From Alphaproteobacteria bacterium MarineAlpha5_Bin5 (GTDB taxonomy: Bacteria; Pseudomonadota; Alphaproteobacteria; HIMB59; GCA-002718135): a stretch of 34,741 nt of DNA. The DNA lies in contig PTKZ01000016.1 of assembly GCA_002938205.1 (NCBI GenBank), positions 1 to 34,741 on the forward strand, in the 5' to 3' direction. Within the stretch, counting starts at the first letter, position 1. Every line of letters begins with the position of its first letter. Below, in pieces: positions 17,499 through 26,288 of this stretch. A program made the translations under genes and the position numbers. The notes below the pieces were generated by a model, which saw nothing but the letters and a program-made list of their open reading frames with translations, had not been told where the DNA came from and did no database searches.

Positions 17499-18359
17499 AT
17501 GTCAGAAGATTTAAATAACATTAAAGAATTAAGAGATAAAACTGGAGCTGGTTTTCTTGATTGTAAAAAAGCTTTAATAGAAAATAATAACAATATTGAA
17601 GAAGCTATAGATTCTTTGAGAAGAAAAGGATTAGCAAAAGCTACAAAAAAATTATCTAGAGACGCTACTGAAGGTGCTGTGGGCATATATTCAAATAAAA
17701 ATTCTACAATAATATTAAAAATTAATTCTGAAACAGATTTTGCAGCAAAAAGCGATACATTTTTAGATTTTATGGATAATTTAGGTTCTTTTGCATTAAA
17801 TACAAATAATTTAAATTTAAATATTAAAGAATTTAATAATTTAAAACTTAATGAGAAATCAGTTTCAGATTTAGTTACTGAAATGATAGCAAAAATAGGT
17901 GAAAATATTATTTTAAATCAATTAGAAGTTATTGAGCATAAAGATTCTCATTTAAAATATTATGTACATAATCCATATAGAAAAAATATTGGGAAAATTA
18001 TTTCTGCAGTGCAATATTCTTCTAATACAGTTGATGAAAAAATTGAAAGTTTTTCAAAAAATATTTGTATGCATATAGCAGCTTTGAAACCTGAAGCTAT
18101 AGACGAAAATGGACTTACTAAAGATATGATAGATAAGGAAATAAAGATACAAAAAGACCTTATTTTAAGCTCAGGCAAACCATCTAATGTTATTGATAAA
18201 ATATTAGAAGGAAAAATGAAAAAATTTTTTTCAGAAATAACATTGATGAATCAAAATTTTGTAATTGATCCAGATAAAACAGTTAGAGAGGCAATGGATT
18301 TTTACATAAAAGAATATTCATTTGCATTAATAAATTTTAAATTGATTAGTTTAGTTTAA
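17499..18359 (+). CDS. tsf: Elongation factor Ts
   Basis: EF-Ts, 286 residues from ATG 17499 (E. coli 283). A TTG two codons earlier (17493) is in frame but less likely. The N-terminal UBA-like part is ELRDKTGAGFLDCKKAL near 10-26, the core GDP-exchange motif is TDFAAK at 79-84 (TDFVAK in most), and later KPEAIDENG and EGKMKKFFSEITLMNQ are conserved. It recycles EF-Tu by releasing GDP. It follows rpsB after 9 bp without a clear Shine-Dalgarno site, and its stop shares a base with the pyrH ATG (TAATG). Confidence 0.96.
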   Translation: MSEDLNNIKELRDKTGAGFLDCKKALIENNNNIEEAIDSLRRKGLAKATKKLSRDATEGAVGIYSNKNSTIILKINSETDFAAKSDTFLDFMDNLGSFALNTNNLNLNIKEFNNLKLNEKSVSDLVTEMIAKIGENIILNQLEVIEHKDSHLKYYVHNPYRKNIGKIISAVQYSSNTVDEKIESFSKNICMHIAALKPEAIDENGLTKDMIDKEIKIQKDLILSSGKPSNVIDKILEGKMKKFFSEITLMNQNFVIDPDKTVREAMDFYIKEYSFALINFKLISLV

Positions 18360-19060
18360 TGAAACATCGAATACTTATTAAAGTTTCTGGAGAAGCTCTA
18401 ATGGGAAATTTAGACTATGGTATTGATGTATCAACAATTAACGCCATCGTAAAAGAAATTAAAATTGTAGCTGAAGCAAACTATGAAATTTGTTTGGTTA
18501 TTGGAGGAGGTAATATTTTTCGAGGAATAAAAGGTGCCTCAGATGGAATTGATAGATCAACTTCTGATTATATGGGTATGCTTGCTACAGTTATGAATGC
18601 TTTGTCACTTCAAAGTTGTTTAGAGAAGAGTGAACTTCCCACAAGAGTACAAACTGCAATTTCAATGTCTCAAGTTGCTGAACCCTACATCAAAAGAAAA
18701 GCTGTTCGACATCTTGAAAAAAATAGAATTGTAATTTTTGCAGCAGGCACAGGAAATCCATTTTTTTCTACTGATACAGCAGCAGCTTTAAGAGCTTCTG
18801 AAATGAACTGTTCTTTAATAATCAAAGCAACAAAAGTTGATGGAATTTATGATAGCGATCCTTTTACAAATAAAAACGCCAAATTAATTAAAACACTATC
18901 ATATTCTGAAGTTATTAATAAGAATTTAAGAGTTATGGATTTAACAGCCATTAGTTTGGCTAAGGAATCTAATATTCCTATTATAGTTACTAATATTTTT
19001 AAACAAAATTCTCTTATTAGTTCTTTGAATGGAAAGGGAAATTATAGTAAAATCAATTAG
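18359..19060 (+). CDS. pyrH: Uridylate kinase
   Basis: UMP kinase, 233 residues, of the amino acid kinase family; phosphorylates UMP to UDP in pyrimidine synthesis. Motifs seen are ILIKVSGEALMG near 5-16, GGGNIFRG near 49-56, the DYMGMLATVMNALSLQ stretch, AGTGNPFFSTDTAAALRA and ATKVDGIYDSDP. All are standard for PyrH. The start shares a base with the tsf stop, giving likely coupled translation. The order tsf-pyrH-frr is widespread in bacteria. Confidence 0.97.
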   Translation: MKHRILIKVSGEALMGNLDYGIDVSTINAIVKEIKIVAEANYEICLVIGGGNIFRGIKGASDGIDRSTSDYMGMLATVMNALSLQSCLEKSELPTRVQTAISMSQVAEPYIKRKAVRHLEKNRIVIFAAGTGNPFFSTDTAAALRASEMNCSLIIKATKVDGIYDSDPFTNKNAKLIKTLSYSEVINKNLRVMDLTAISLAKESNIPIIVTNIFKQNSLISSLNGKGNYSKIN

Positions 19061-19061
19061 T

Positions 19062-19610
19062 ATGAATATTCAAAATTTAAATGAAAAAATGAATAACGCA
19101 ATAATGCATTTAGAAAAAGAATTTCAATCATTAAGAACTTCAAGAGCAAATCCTTTAATGTTAGAAAATATTTCAGTAGAAGCTTATGGTGCTAAAACTC
19201 CTATCAATCAATTAGGTAATATTTCAGCACCAGATCCTAGTACATTGACTATTCAAGTGTGGGATAATAATTTAATTAAAAATGTAGAAAATGCAATTTT
19301 AGAATCAAATTTAGGATTAAATCCTCAAAGTGATGGACCAATTATAAGATTGCCAATACCCAAACTTAGCGAAGAAAGAAGACAAGAATTAACAAAAATT
19401 GCATCTCAATATGCTGAAAATTCAAAAGTTGTTATAAGAAATTTAAGAAGAGATTTTATTGATATTAAAAAAAATGATAAAAAAAATTCTGAGATATCAG
19501 AAGATGAATTAAAAAAATTTATAAATGACGCACAAAAATCAACAGATAATAGTATTGAGGGTATTGAAAAGCTACTAGAGTCAAAAAGAAACGAAATATT
19601 GAAAGTTTAA
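19062..19610 (+). CDS. frr: Ribosome recycling factor
   Basis: RRF, 182 residues from ATG 19062 (E. coli 185). The reading frame is open further upstream to an ATG at 19029 inside pyrH, but the start at 19062 puts LRTSRANP at 24-31, in register with the conserved RTGRASP. Other motifs are PINQLGNISAPDPSTLTIQ, LGLNPQSDGPIIRLPIP and the LSEERRQEL segment. It splits post-termination ribosomes together with EF-G. It begins 1 bp after pyrH and ends 2 bp before uppS, joining the translation block to the envelope block. Confidence 0.95.
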   Translation: MNIQNLNEKMNNAIMHLEKEFQSLRTSRANPLMLENISVEAYGAKTPINQLGNISAPDPSTLTIQVWDNNLIKNVENAILESNLGLNPQSDGPIIRLPIPKLSEERRQELTKIASQYAENSKVVIRNLRRDFIDIKKNDKKNSEISEDELKKFINDAQKSTDNSIEGIEKLLESKRNEILKV

Positions 19611-19612
19611 TT

Positions 19613-20302
19613 TTGAAAAATAAATATAATGTAAAGCATATTGCTTTAATTCTAGATGGAAATAAAAGATGGTCAAAGAAACAACAAGTTTCATTGTTAA
19701 AAGCATATAAAAAAGGTTTTGATAATATTGAATTATTAATTAAAACTTGCTTAGAACTAGGCATACCAAATTTAACATTATTTACTCTTTCTTCTGAAAA
19801 TATAAATCGTAATTCAATTAATAATATTTATAAAATTATTTATGAGTATTTTAATTTATTTTTGAATAAATTGATTCATGAAAAAAAAATAAAAATTAAG
19901 GTAATTGGAAGAAGAGAAAATTTACCAAAAAAAATAATCACCATGATTGATAATAGTGAAAAGCTGACCTGTGAAAATATAATTTTAAATTTAAACTTAG
20001 CTTTTAATTATGGATTTAAAAATGAAATTCAAGATGTTTTAAAAAAAATTAAATTAAATAACTCTGATATTGATTTAGAAAATGATAAAGAAATTAAAAA
20101 ACTTTTTTATTTAGGTAATAGCCCTGATCCAGAAATATTAATTAGAACGGGTGGTAATAAAAGATTAAGTAATTTTATATTATACAATTTAACATATACA
20201 GAACTTTTTTTTACTAACTCCCTTTGGCCAGAATTTAATAAAAGTGAATTAATTGATATATTAGATGAATACAAAAGTGTTGTAAGAAATTATGGATTAT
20301 AA
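19613..20302 (+). CDS. uppS: Isoprenyl transferase (undecaprenyl-diphosphate synthase)
   Basis: A 229-residue cis-prenyltransferase that makes the undecaprenyl-diphosphate carrier for peptidoglycan and other surface polymers. LDGNKRW at 14-20 carries the catalytic aspartate D15 (usual form DGNGRW), and LTLFTLSSENINR, NLAFNYGFKNEI and SPDPEILIRTGGNKRLSNF plus LWPEF are family motifs. The usual NYGGRxEI reads NYGFKNEI. The start is TTG at 19613, since no ATG in frame precedes the catalytic motif. It begins 2 bp after frr and overlaps cdsA by 11 bp. Confidence 0.93.
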   Translation: MKNKYNVKHIALILDGNKRWSKKQQVSLLKAYKKGFDNIELLIKTCLELGIPNLTLFTLSSENINRNSINNIYKIIYEYFNLFLNKLIHEKKIKIKVIGRRENLPKKIITMIDNSEKLTCENIILNLNLAFNYGFKNEIQDVLKKIKLNNSDIDLENDKEIKKLFYLGNSPDPEILIRTGGNKRLSNFILYNLTYTELFFTNSLWPEFNKSELIDILDEYKSVVRNYGL

Positions 20303-20906
20303 AAATTTTATAAGAAGAATTTCTGTTTCTTTGTTTTTTTTATTTATATACTATATCATAGTATATATTAATACTGATTATTTAACAGTATTTGGAATAA
20401 TAATCTATTTAGCAATTATATATGAAATAATTAAATTTTTTAAAATAAATCTATTTTTTATATTATTCTATTTGTTATTTTCTTTTTTGTTCTTTTTAAT
20501 TTACACGAATTATTTTTTCAATATTGTAGAATTCAATATTTTTATTTTTACTATCATAATATTTGATAGTTTTTCTTATTTAATTGGGACGAAATTTGGT
20601 AAAAATAAGCTGTTTATTATTCTAAGTCCAAAAAAAACATTAGAAGGTCTTATTGGAGGTATATTTATTACTAATATACTTTTAAGTATATATTTATATT
20701 ATTATGAAATATTACTTGAAAATATTTTATTTATTAACTTAATAATTTTATCATCTTTTTTTGGAGATTTATTACAATCTTATTTTAAAAGAAGTAATAA
20801 TCTAAAAGATTCAAGTAATTTTTTACCTGGTCATGGAGGTTTTTTTGATAGATTTGATAGTTTTATTTTTTGTATAATTCTATTGTTTTTTTATCAGGTA
20901 ATCTAA
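20292..20906 (+). CDS. cdsA: Phosphatidate cytidylyltransferase (short)
   Basis: An integral membrane protein of 204 residues with about six hydrophobic segments. It should convert phosphatidate and CTP to CDP-diacylglycerol, the precursor of bacterial phospholipids. The family signature is complete near the C-terminus: SSFFGDLLQSYFKR at 154-167, KDSSNFLPGHGG and FDRFDS ending at 190. LSPKKTLEGLIGG at 111-123 matches SPKKTWEGxxGG. It is shorter than E. coli CdsA (285); the missing part is N-terminal transmembrane helices. It overlaps uppS by 11 bp, and dxr follows after 1 bp, as in the usual uppS-cdsA-dxr order. The catalytic half is intact, so it is probably active. Confidence 0.9.
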   Translation: MDYKNFIRRISVSLFFLFIYYIIVYINTDYLTVFGIIIYLAIIYEIIKFFKINLFFILFYLLFSFLFFLIYTNYFFNIVEFNIFIFTIIIFDSFSYLIGTKFGKNKLFIILSPKKTLEGLIGGIFITNILLSIYLYYYEILLENILFINLIILSSFFGDLLQSYFKRSNNLKDSSNFLPGHGGFFDRFDSFIFCIILLFFYQVI

Positions 20907-20907
20907 A

Positions 20908-22062
20908 ATGAAAATTAATATTTTTGGTAGCACAGGAAACATAGGAGTTAAAAGTCTTGATCTCATACATAATCATTTTCCAGAAATAAAAGTTAATTTA
21001 CTTTGCGCTAAGAATAATATTCAGCTTTTAAAAAAACAAATTAAAATTTATAAACCAAATTACGTGTATATTGAAAATAATTTACAATATAACAAATTAA
21101 AAAAAAATATTAGAAAAAAAACTGTAATATTAGATTTTATTGAATTAAAAAAATATTTAAAAGAAACAAAATCTTCTTATACAATTTTATCAATTTCTGG
21201 ATATAAATCTTTAAATTTTTTAAGTTATATTATTGGGAATACAAAAATACTAGGTTTAGTTAGTAAGGAAGCTATTGTATCTGCAGGTCATCTTTTAAAT
21301 AAAATTAATTCTGATAATAATACAAATATTTATCCTTTAGATTCTGAACATTTTTCAATTTATAATTTTTTGAACTCAAATAAATTTAATTTTGATATAA
21401 AAAAGTTGTATTTAACTGCTTCAGGTGGACCATTTTTAGGAAAAAATTTTTTTGATTTAAGTGAAGTTTCTGTACTAGAAGCTTGTAAACATCCTAAATG
21501 GGAAATGGGTTATAAAAATAGCATTGATTCAGCTACTTTAGCTAACAAATGTTTAGAATTAGTAGAAGCACACTATTTGTTTAATATATCCTATAAAAAA
21601 TTAGATATAGTCATACATCCTGAATCTCTTATTCATTCAATCTTTGAATACAAAAATTTTATTTCACAATTTATTTACTTTTATAATGATATGAAAATTC
21701 CTATTTATAATTTTTTAAATCATAATTTTAATTATGATAAAAATATTTTTAAAAAATTTGATTTTAAAAAAAAATTAAATTTAAATTTTACTGATGTTAA
21801 AAAAAATGAATTTCCAATATATTACTTATTTAAAAAATTAGATAAAAGTTCGCCTAGAAATATAATTAAATTCAATTTTGCTAATGAATATGCTGTAAAT
21901 TTATTCAAAAAAAAGGAAATTTCATATCCAGATATTTATAAAGTTATAAACAAAATTTTATCTTTCAATTTGAATTATCAAGTAAACACTATTAAAGATA
22001 TAATAAATTATCATGAAAATTTAGAGATATATGCAAAAGAGAAAAAATTTAGACTTATTTAA
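20908..22062 (+). CDS. dxr: 1-deoxy-D-xylulose 5-phosphate reductoisomerase
   Basis: A 384-residue enzyme converting DXP to MEP with NADPH, the committed step of MEP isoprenoid synthesis, which feeds uppS. The NADPH motif FGSTGNIG lies at 6-13; SKEAIVSAG, LDSEHFSIYNFL (metal-binding D and E), TASGGPF and HPKWEMGYKNSIDSATLANK are catalytic-site motifs. SKEAIV (usually NKE) and NKCLELVEAH (usually NKGLExIEA) are small changes. Many Lys/Asn/Ile residues reflect the AT-rich composition. Its end overlaps the bamA start by 32 bp; the metalloprotease gene rseP, often between dxr and bamA, is absent. Confidence 0.94.
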   Translation: MKINIFGSTGNIGVKSLDLIHNHFPEIKVNLLCAKNNIQLLKKQIKIYKPNYVYIENNLQYNKLKKNIRKKTVILDFIELKKYLKETKSSYTILSISGYKSLNFLSYIIGNTKILGLVSKEAIVSAGHLLNKINSDNNTNIYPLDSEHFSIYNFLNSNKFNFDIKKLYLTASGGPFLGKNFFDLSEVSVLEACKHPKWEMGYKNSIDSATLANKCLELVEAHYLFNISYKKLDIVIHPESLIHSIFEYKNFISQFIYFYNDMKIPIYNFLNHNFNYDKNIFKKFDFKKKLNLNFTDVKKNEFPIYYLFKKLDKSSPRNIIKFNFANEYAVNLFKKKEISYPDIYKVINKILSFNLNYQVNTIKDIINYHENLEIYAKEKKFRLI

Positions 22063-24286
22063 ATATATATTATTTATATTTTTGATTTTTATAAGTGCTA
22101 TCGCTAATGCGATTAATATTAAGATAGAAGGTAATCAGCATGCAGATGAGTCTGTTATTTTAAGTTTAATTGATAAAAATCCTGTTAATATATCTGATGA
22201 ATATTCAAATTATTTGTTAAAAAAATTAAATGATTCTGAATTATTTAAAAATGTTGAAGTTAAGGTTCTTAATGATGAATATATTGTTACAATATTAGAA
22301 TATCCAAGAATAAAAGCTATTTATTTTGAAAACAACGAAAGACTTAAAGATGAAGATTTATTGAATATAGCTTCCGAATTAAAATTAGAAAATTTTAGCG
22401 ATAACAATATAGATTTATATACTACTGAAGTAAGCAAAATATATAAATCATTTGGGTATAATAATATTGAAATTGATTATAAATCTGATTTAGATTTAAG
22501 TGATAATACTGCAACTTTGTATTTTGAAATTAATGAAGGAAAAATTACAAAAATAAATAATGTAATATTTAATGGTAATAATTATTTAGAAGATGATTTA
22601 ATTTTAAGTGTTATTAAATCAAAAAATAAAAGTTTAAAAAATATTTTTGCAAATAACAATTATAAATTATATCAAGTTGAAAATGATTTATTAAAAATAA
22701 AAAAATTATATCAAACTAATGGATTTAAAGATGTTTCAATTAAATTTAAAATTGAATATTTTAAAAATAATAAAGTAAATATTATATTTGATATAAAAGA
22801 AGGTGATCAATATTTTTTTTCATCTTTTGAAATCAATAATAATTTATCAGATAATACTAAAATAGATTTAGCCCTTGAAGATTTCATTATAAAAAATGAA
22901 AAATTTAAAGATTCTTTGTATGATGTTGATCTAATTGAAAATTATGAAATTAAAATTGCAAATATTTTAGAAAATAATGGAGCGCTTTTTTTTGAAATAC
23001 AAACCTTTGAAAAAATAACTAATCAAAAAGTTGATCTTCTTTATAAAATCATTGAAACTAAAAAGAAATATATAAATCAAATTAATATAACTGGTAACAG
23101 TAGAACATTTGATTATGTGATAAGAAGAGAGTTTAAACTAAATGAGGGAGATGCTTATAATGAATCACATATCAAATACTTTCAAAAAAGAATAAATAGG
23201 TTAAATTATTTCCAGTCATTTGAGGTTACTGAAGAAGATATTTCAGATGATTTCAAGAATATCAATATTGAAGTTAAAGAAAAACAGACTGGGACATTTA
23301 ATGTTGGCTTTTCTTTTGGATCTCTTGATGGTGTAAGTTTTGTAACAGGATTAAATGAGAAAAATTTTGGCGGAACAGGGAGATCATTAGATTTTTTATT
23401 AAGTACAACTGATAAATCAAATAAATTTACATTTGATACTACTGACAGATTTTTATTCAACGATCAGATGGATTTGAGATATGGTGTCTCATATACAGAG
23501 TATGACTTCTCTAAAGCTAGTTCATATCAACTAGATGAATTGTCATTTGGATCAGGTTTAGCATACTATTTATCAAAAAATTTATATCATAATATTGATC
23601 TTAATTATGAAATAAAAGATTATTATGTAACAAATTCTGAAAAAGTTAGCACTTCGATATTAAATTCTTCAGGTGTAAACGTTAATTTCAATTTATCCAA
23701 TAAATTAACATACAGTACTCTTAATTCATTTATGATGCCAACAAAAGGTAATCATATTGAATATATCAATAATATTGAGAGTCCAACAAGTTCAACAAAT
23801 GGTTATTTTAAAAATACAATTGTTCTTAGAAAATTTTTAAAAATTGATAAAAACATTTATTCAATTCAATCTAAAATTGGAAATATTATATCAATAAATG
23901 ATAACGAAATAACTAGTGATAATAAATATTCATTGGGAGGAAGGTGGTTAAGGGGCTTTGATCTTTATGGGGCTGGGCCAAGAAAATCAAGAACATCTTA
24001 TATTGGAGGAAAGAATCTATTTGCTTTAAAGTTAGATTATTCCAGACCACTAACATCTAGTTCGGATAGTCCAATTTATTTTAATGTTTTCAATGATTAC
24101 GGTGCTGTATGGGATAACAAAACAAAACCAACTCACAATGATAATGATCTAAGATCTTCTTATGGATTTGGTATTAAATATTATTCACCAATTGGCCCAA
24201 TTGGATTTAGCTGGGGCTTCCCGATTTTAGACAAAGAATATGATATTAAAAGAATGTTTTTATTTTCTATTGGAAACATAGATTGA
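22031..24286 (+). CDS. bamA: Outer membrane protein assembly factor BamA
   Basis: A 751-residue Omp85 protein that inserts beta-barrel proteins into the outer membrane. A signal peptide runs to about residue 26 (basic start MQKRK, hydrophobic core, ANA before the cut). POTRA repeats fill about 27-415, and the 16-strand barrel begins near 420 (GTFNVGFSFGSLDGVSFVTG). The lid-loop motif is LRGFDLYGAGPR, followed by YIGGKNLFAL. The protein ends FSIGNID, without the terminal aromatic residue seen in most BamA proteins. The ATG lies inside the dxr end (32-bp overlap); the TGA stop overlaps the skp TTG start. Next to skp and lpx genes, the setting is typical. Confidence 0.95.
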   Translation: MQKRKNLDLFKYILFIFLIFISAIANAINIKIEGNQHADESVILSLIDKNPVNISDEYSNYLLKKLNDSELFKNVEVKVLNDEYIVTILEYPRIKAIYFENNERLKDEDLLNIASELKLENFSDNNIDLYTTEVSKIYKSFGYNNIEIDYKSDLDLSDNTATLYFEINEGKITKINNVIFNGNNYLEDDLILSVIKSKNKSLKNIFANNNYKLYQVENDLLKIKKLYQTNGFKDVSIKFKIEYFKNNKVNIIFDIKEGDQYFFSSFEINNNLSDNTKIDLALEDFIIKNEKFKDSLYDVDLIENYEIKIANILENNGALFFEIQTFEKITNQKVDLLYKIIETKKKYINQINITGNSRTFDYVIRREFKLNEGDAYNESHIKYFQKRINRLNYFQSFEVTEEDISDDFKNINIEVKEKQTGTFNVGFSFGSLDGVSFVTGLNEKNFGGTGRSLDFLLSTTDKSNKFTFDTTDRFLFNDQMDLRYGVSYTEYDFSKASSYQLDELSFGSGLAYYLSKNLYHNIDLNYEIKDYYVTNSEKVSTSILNSSGVNVNFNLSNKLTYSTLNSFMMPTKGNHIEYINNIESPTSSTNGYFKNTIVLRKFLKIDKNIYSIQSKIGNIISINDNEITSDNKYSLGGRWLRGFDLYGAGPRKSRTSYIGGKNLFALKLDYSRPLTSSSDSPIYFNVFNDYGAVWDNKTKPTHNDNDLRSSYGFGIKYYSPIGPIGFSWGFPILDKEYDIKRMFLFSIGNID

Positions 24287-24822
24287 TAATAAAAATTAAA
24301 AAAACTATTTTTTTCATTATAATTTTTAGTGTTTTTTTTTATACAAAATCGATTAATGCTAATAATATAGCAGTTTTAGATATTGAATATGTAATAAATA
24401 ATAACAAGCAATATATTAAATTATTAAATGATATAGAACAAGATCAAGTAAATCATAAAAATAATTTTAAAATAACAGAAGAAAATTTAAATCAACAATA
24501 TGAAGAAATAGAGAGTTCTAAGATTATTTTGAGTGAGCAAGATTTTGAAAATGCAATTATAGAGTATAATTTAAAAATAAAAAAATTTGATGATACAATT
24601 AATGAATTTAATAATCATTACGAATTACAAATTTCAAAATATAGACAGATGATTGTTGAAAATATTATAAATATTTTAAAGAACTACGCATTAGAAAAAC
24701 AATTAGATTTGATATTAGACAGCAAAAACTATATTATGGCATCAAATTCAATCAATATAAGTGATATTATATTAAATGAAATGAACGAATTGAAACTAGA
24801 TATAAACTTTGAACCATATTAA
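24283..24822 (+). CDS. skp: OmpH/Skp-like periplasmic chaperone
   Basis: A 179-residue secreted protein with a hydrophobic signal peptide (about 1-27, ending SINA-NN). After it comes NIAVLDIEYVINN, equivalent to the IAVVDMxxIL start of mature Skp/OmpH, and then long charged helices (about 45-140) likely to form the coiled-coil arms. Skp holds unfolded outer membrane proteins in the periplasm for BamA. Sequence similarity is low, so the call leans on the signal peptide, the start motif, helix content and position between bamA and lpxD. The start is TTG at 24283, overlapping the bamA stop (TTGA). Confidence 0.85.
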   Translation: MIIKIKKTIFFIIIFSVFFYTKSINANNIAVLDIEYVINNNKQYIKLLNDIEQDQVNHKNNFKITEENLNQQYEEIESSKIILSEQDFENAIIEYNLKIKKFDDTINEFNNHYELQISKYRQMIVENIINILKNYALEKQLDLILDSKNYIMASNSINISDIILNEMNELKLDINFEPY

Positions 24823-25795
24823 AAAGATAAATTTTCGACAACTAAAAGATTGTTTGATTAATAATAATATCCAAATTAAGTCGGATATTAAAGAAAGTGA
24901 AACTTTTGATAGTTTAAACTCAATTTTACTTGCAAACTCTAAAGAAATTACTTTCTTGTTAACAGATGGTTATGAAAAGGATATAGCAAATACGAAAGCT
25001 AAAGCTTGTATTGTTTCTGAAAAAAATGCTGATTTAATTCCTAAAGAATGTAAATCAATTATTGTCAATGATACTTACAAAAGTTTCGCTCTTATAACTA
25101 ATTTATTTTCAACACAAAGAAAATCTAATGGGATTATTGCAGATTTCGTATCTATTCATGATAGTTCCAATATATATAAAAATGTTCAAATTGATTCATT
25201 TGTCAAAATATATGATAATTGTGAAATAAGCGAGAATGTTATAATCGAATCTAATTGTAACGTTGGACCAAATGTCAAAATTGATAAAAATACAATTATA
25301 TATTCTAATTCTACTTTATCTAATTGTATTATTGGATCGAACTGTATTATTAAATCAGGATCAGTAATAGGTGGTAGAGGATTTGGCTTTGATCCAAAAT
25401 CAAAAATTAAAATTCAGCATTATGGAAATGTAATAATTAAAGACAATTGCCAAATTGGATCTAATACAACTATTGATAGAGCAGTATTTGAATCAACGAT
25501 TATTGAAGAAAATTCACATATTGATAATTTAGTACAAATCGCTCACAATGTTAAAATTGGTAAACATGCTATAATTGCAGCTCAATGCGGTATAGCAGGA
25601 AGTACAACAATTGGAGATTACGTTATGATTGGAGGTCAAACAGGGATATCAGGTCATCTCAATATTGGTCAAAATGTTAAGATTGCAGGGAAAAGCGGAG
25701 TTACGAAAAATATTAAAGACAACTCTATTATTGCAGGATTTCCAGCAACAGATATAAAAAAATGGAAGTTATCAATTATAAAATTAAATAAATAA
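24809..25795 (+). CDS. lpxD: UDP-3-O-acylglucosamine N-acyltransferase
   Basis: A 328-residue left-handed beta-helix acyltransferase; adds the N-linked 3-hydroxyacyl chain in the third step of lipid A synthesis. The N-terminal uridine-binding domain covers about 1-105, hexapeptide repeats about 115-310. The family motif IAHNV holds the catalytic histidine H246, preceded by GRGFGFDP and IGSNTTIDR. TTG at 24809 is taken as the start; it overlaps skp by 14 bp and gives the expected N-terminal length (E. coli LpxD 341). No in-frame ATG lies near the domain start. fabZ follows after 2 bp. Confidence 0.95.
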   Translation: MNHIKKINFRQLKDCLINNNIQIKSDIKESETFDSLNSILLANSKEITFLLTDGYEKDIANTKAKACIVSEKNADLIPKECKSIIVNDTYKSFALITNLFSTQRKSNGIIADFVSIHDSSNIYKNVQIDSFVKIYDNCEISENVIIESNCNVGPNVKIDKNTIIYSNSTLSNCIIGSNCIIKSGSVIGGRGFGFDPKSKIKIQHYGNVIIKDNCQIGSNTTIDRAVFESTIIEENSHIDNLVQIAHNVKIGKHAIIAAQCGIAGSTTIGDYVMIGGQTGISGHLNIGQNVKIAGKSGVTKNIKDNSIIAGFPATDIKKWKLSIIKLNK

Positions 25796-25797
25796 AA

Positions 25798-26232
25798 ATG
25801 AAATTAAATTTAGAGTTAATTAAGGAACTTATACCTCATAGAGATCCTTTTTTATTTATAGATGAATGCATAATTATTGAAGAAGGAAGCAAGGGTTCTG
25901 CTTTCAAAATATTTTCTGAAAATGAATATTTTTTTAAAGGTCATTTTCCTAGTAATCCAATTGTACCAGGTGTAATAATAGTTGAGGCTATGGCTCAAAC
26001 TGCTGGTGTAGTTATATCAAATAACCTTAAACACCATAAAGAAAAATCAGTTCTTTTTATGAGTATAAATAAAGCAAAATTTAGAAAACCTGTACTTCCA
26101 AATTATAAAATTTATTTTGAAGTTGAATTAATGCAAAATATTAAAGGAGTTTACAAATTTAAAGGTTTGGCAAAATATGAAAATATAAAAGTTGCAGAAG
26201 CAGAATTTTCAGCAATGATAACTTATAAGTAA
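25798..26232 (+). CDS. fabZ: 3-hydroxyacyl-ACP dehydratase FabZ
   Basis: A 144-residue hotdog-fold dehydratase of fatty acid synthesis. LIPHRDPFLFID near 11-22 is the family start; the catalytic histidine H49 lies in GHFPSNPIVPGV and the catalytic glutamate E63 in VEAMAQTAG, the same numbers as in well-studied FabZ proteins. It competes with LpxA for 3-hydroxyacyl-ACP, which explains its place between lpxD and lpxA. The start is 2 bp after lpxD. A 56-bp gap to lpxA follows, the largest gap in the lipid A cluster. Confidence 0.97.
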   Translation: MKLNLELIKELIPHRDPFLFIDECIIIEEGSKGSAFKIFSENEYFFKGHFPSNPIVPGVIIVEAMAQTAGVVISNNLKHHKEKSVLFMSINKAKFRKPVLPNYKIYFEVELMQNIKGVYKFKGLAKYENIKVAEAEFSAMITYK

Positions 26233-26288
26233 TATTTTGTAACAATTATTTTATGTATTTTTTTTTATTTTTACTTAACAGTTAATTA

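Noticed and set aside
19029-19061. ATG inside pyrH extending frr by 11 residues
   Set aside because: ATG 19062 places the RTxRA motif at the usual distance from the N-terminus; the extra residues have no counterpart in RRF.
26233-26288. Possible regulatory element in the T-rich gap before lpxA
   Set aside because: Only a 5-bp TTAAC-A-GTTAA repeat and T runs are seen; no promoter pair or hairpin stands out from background composition.
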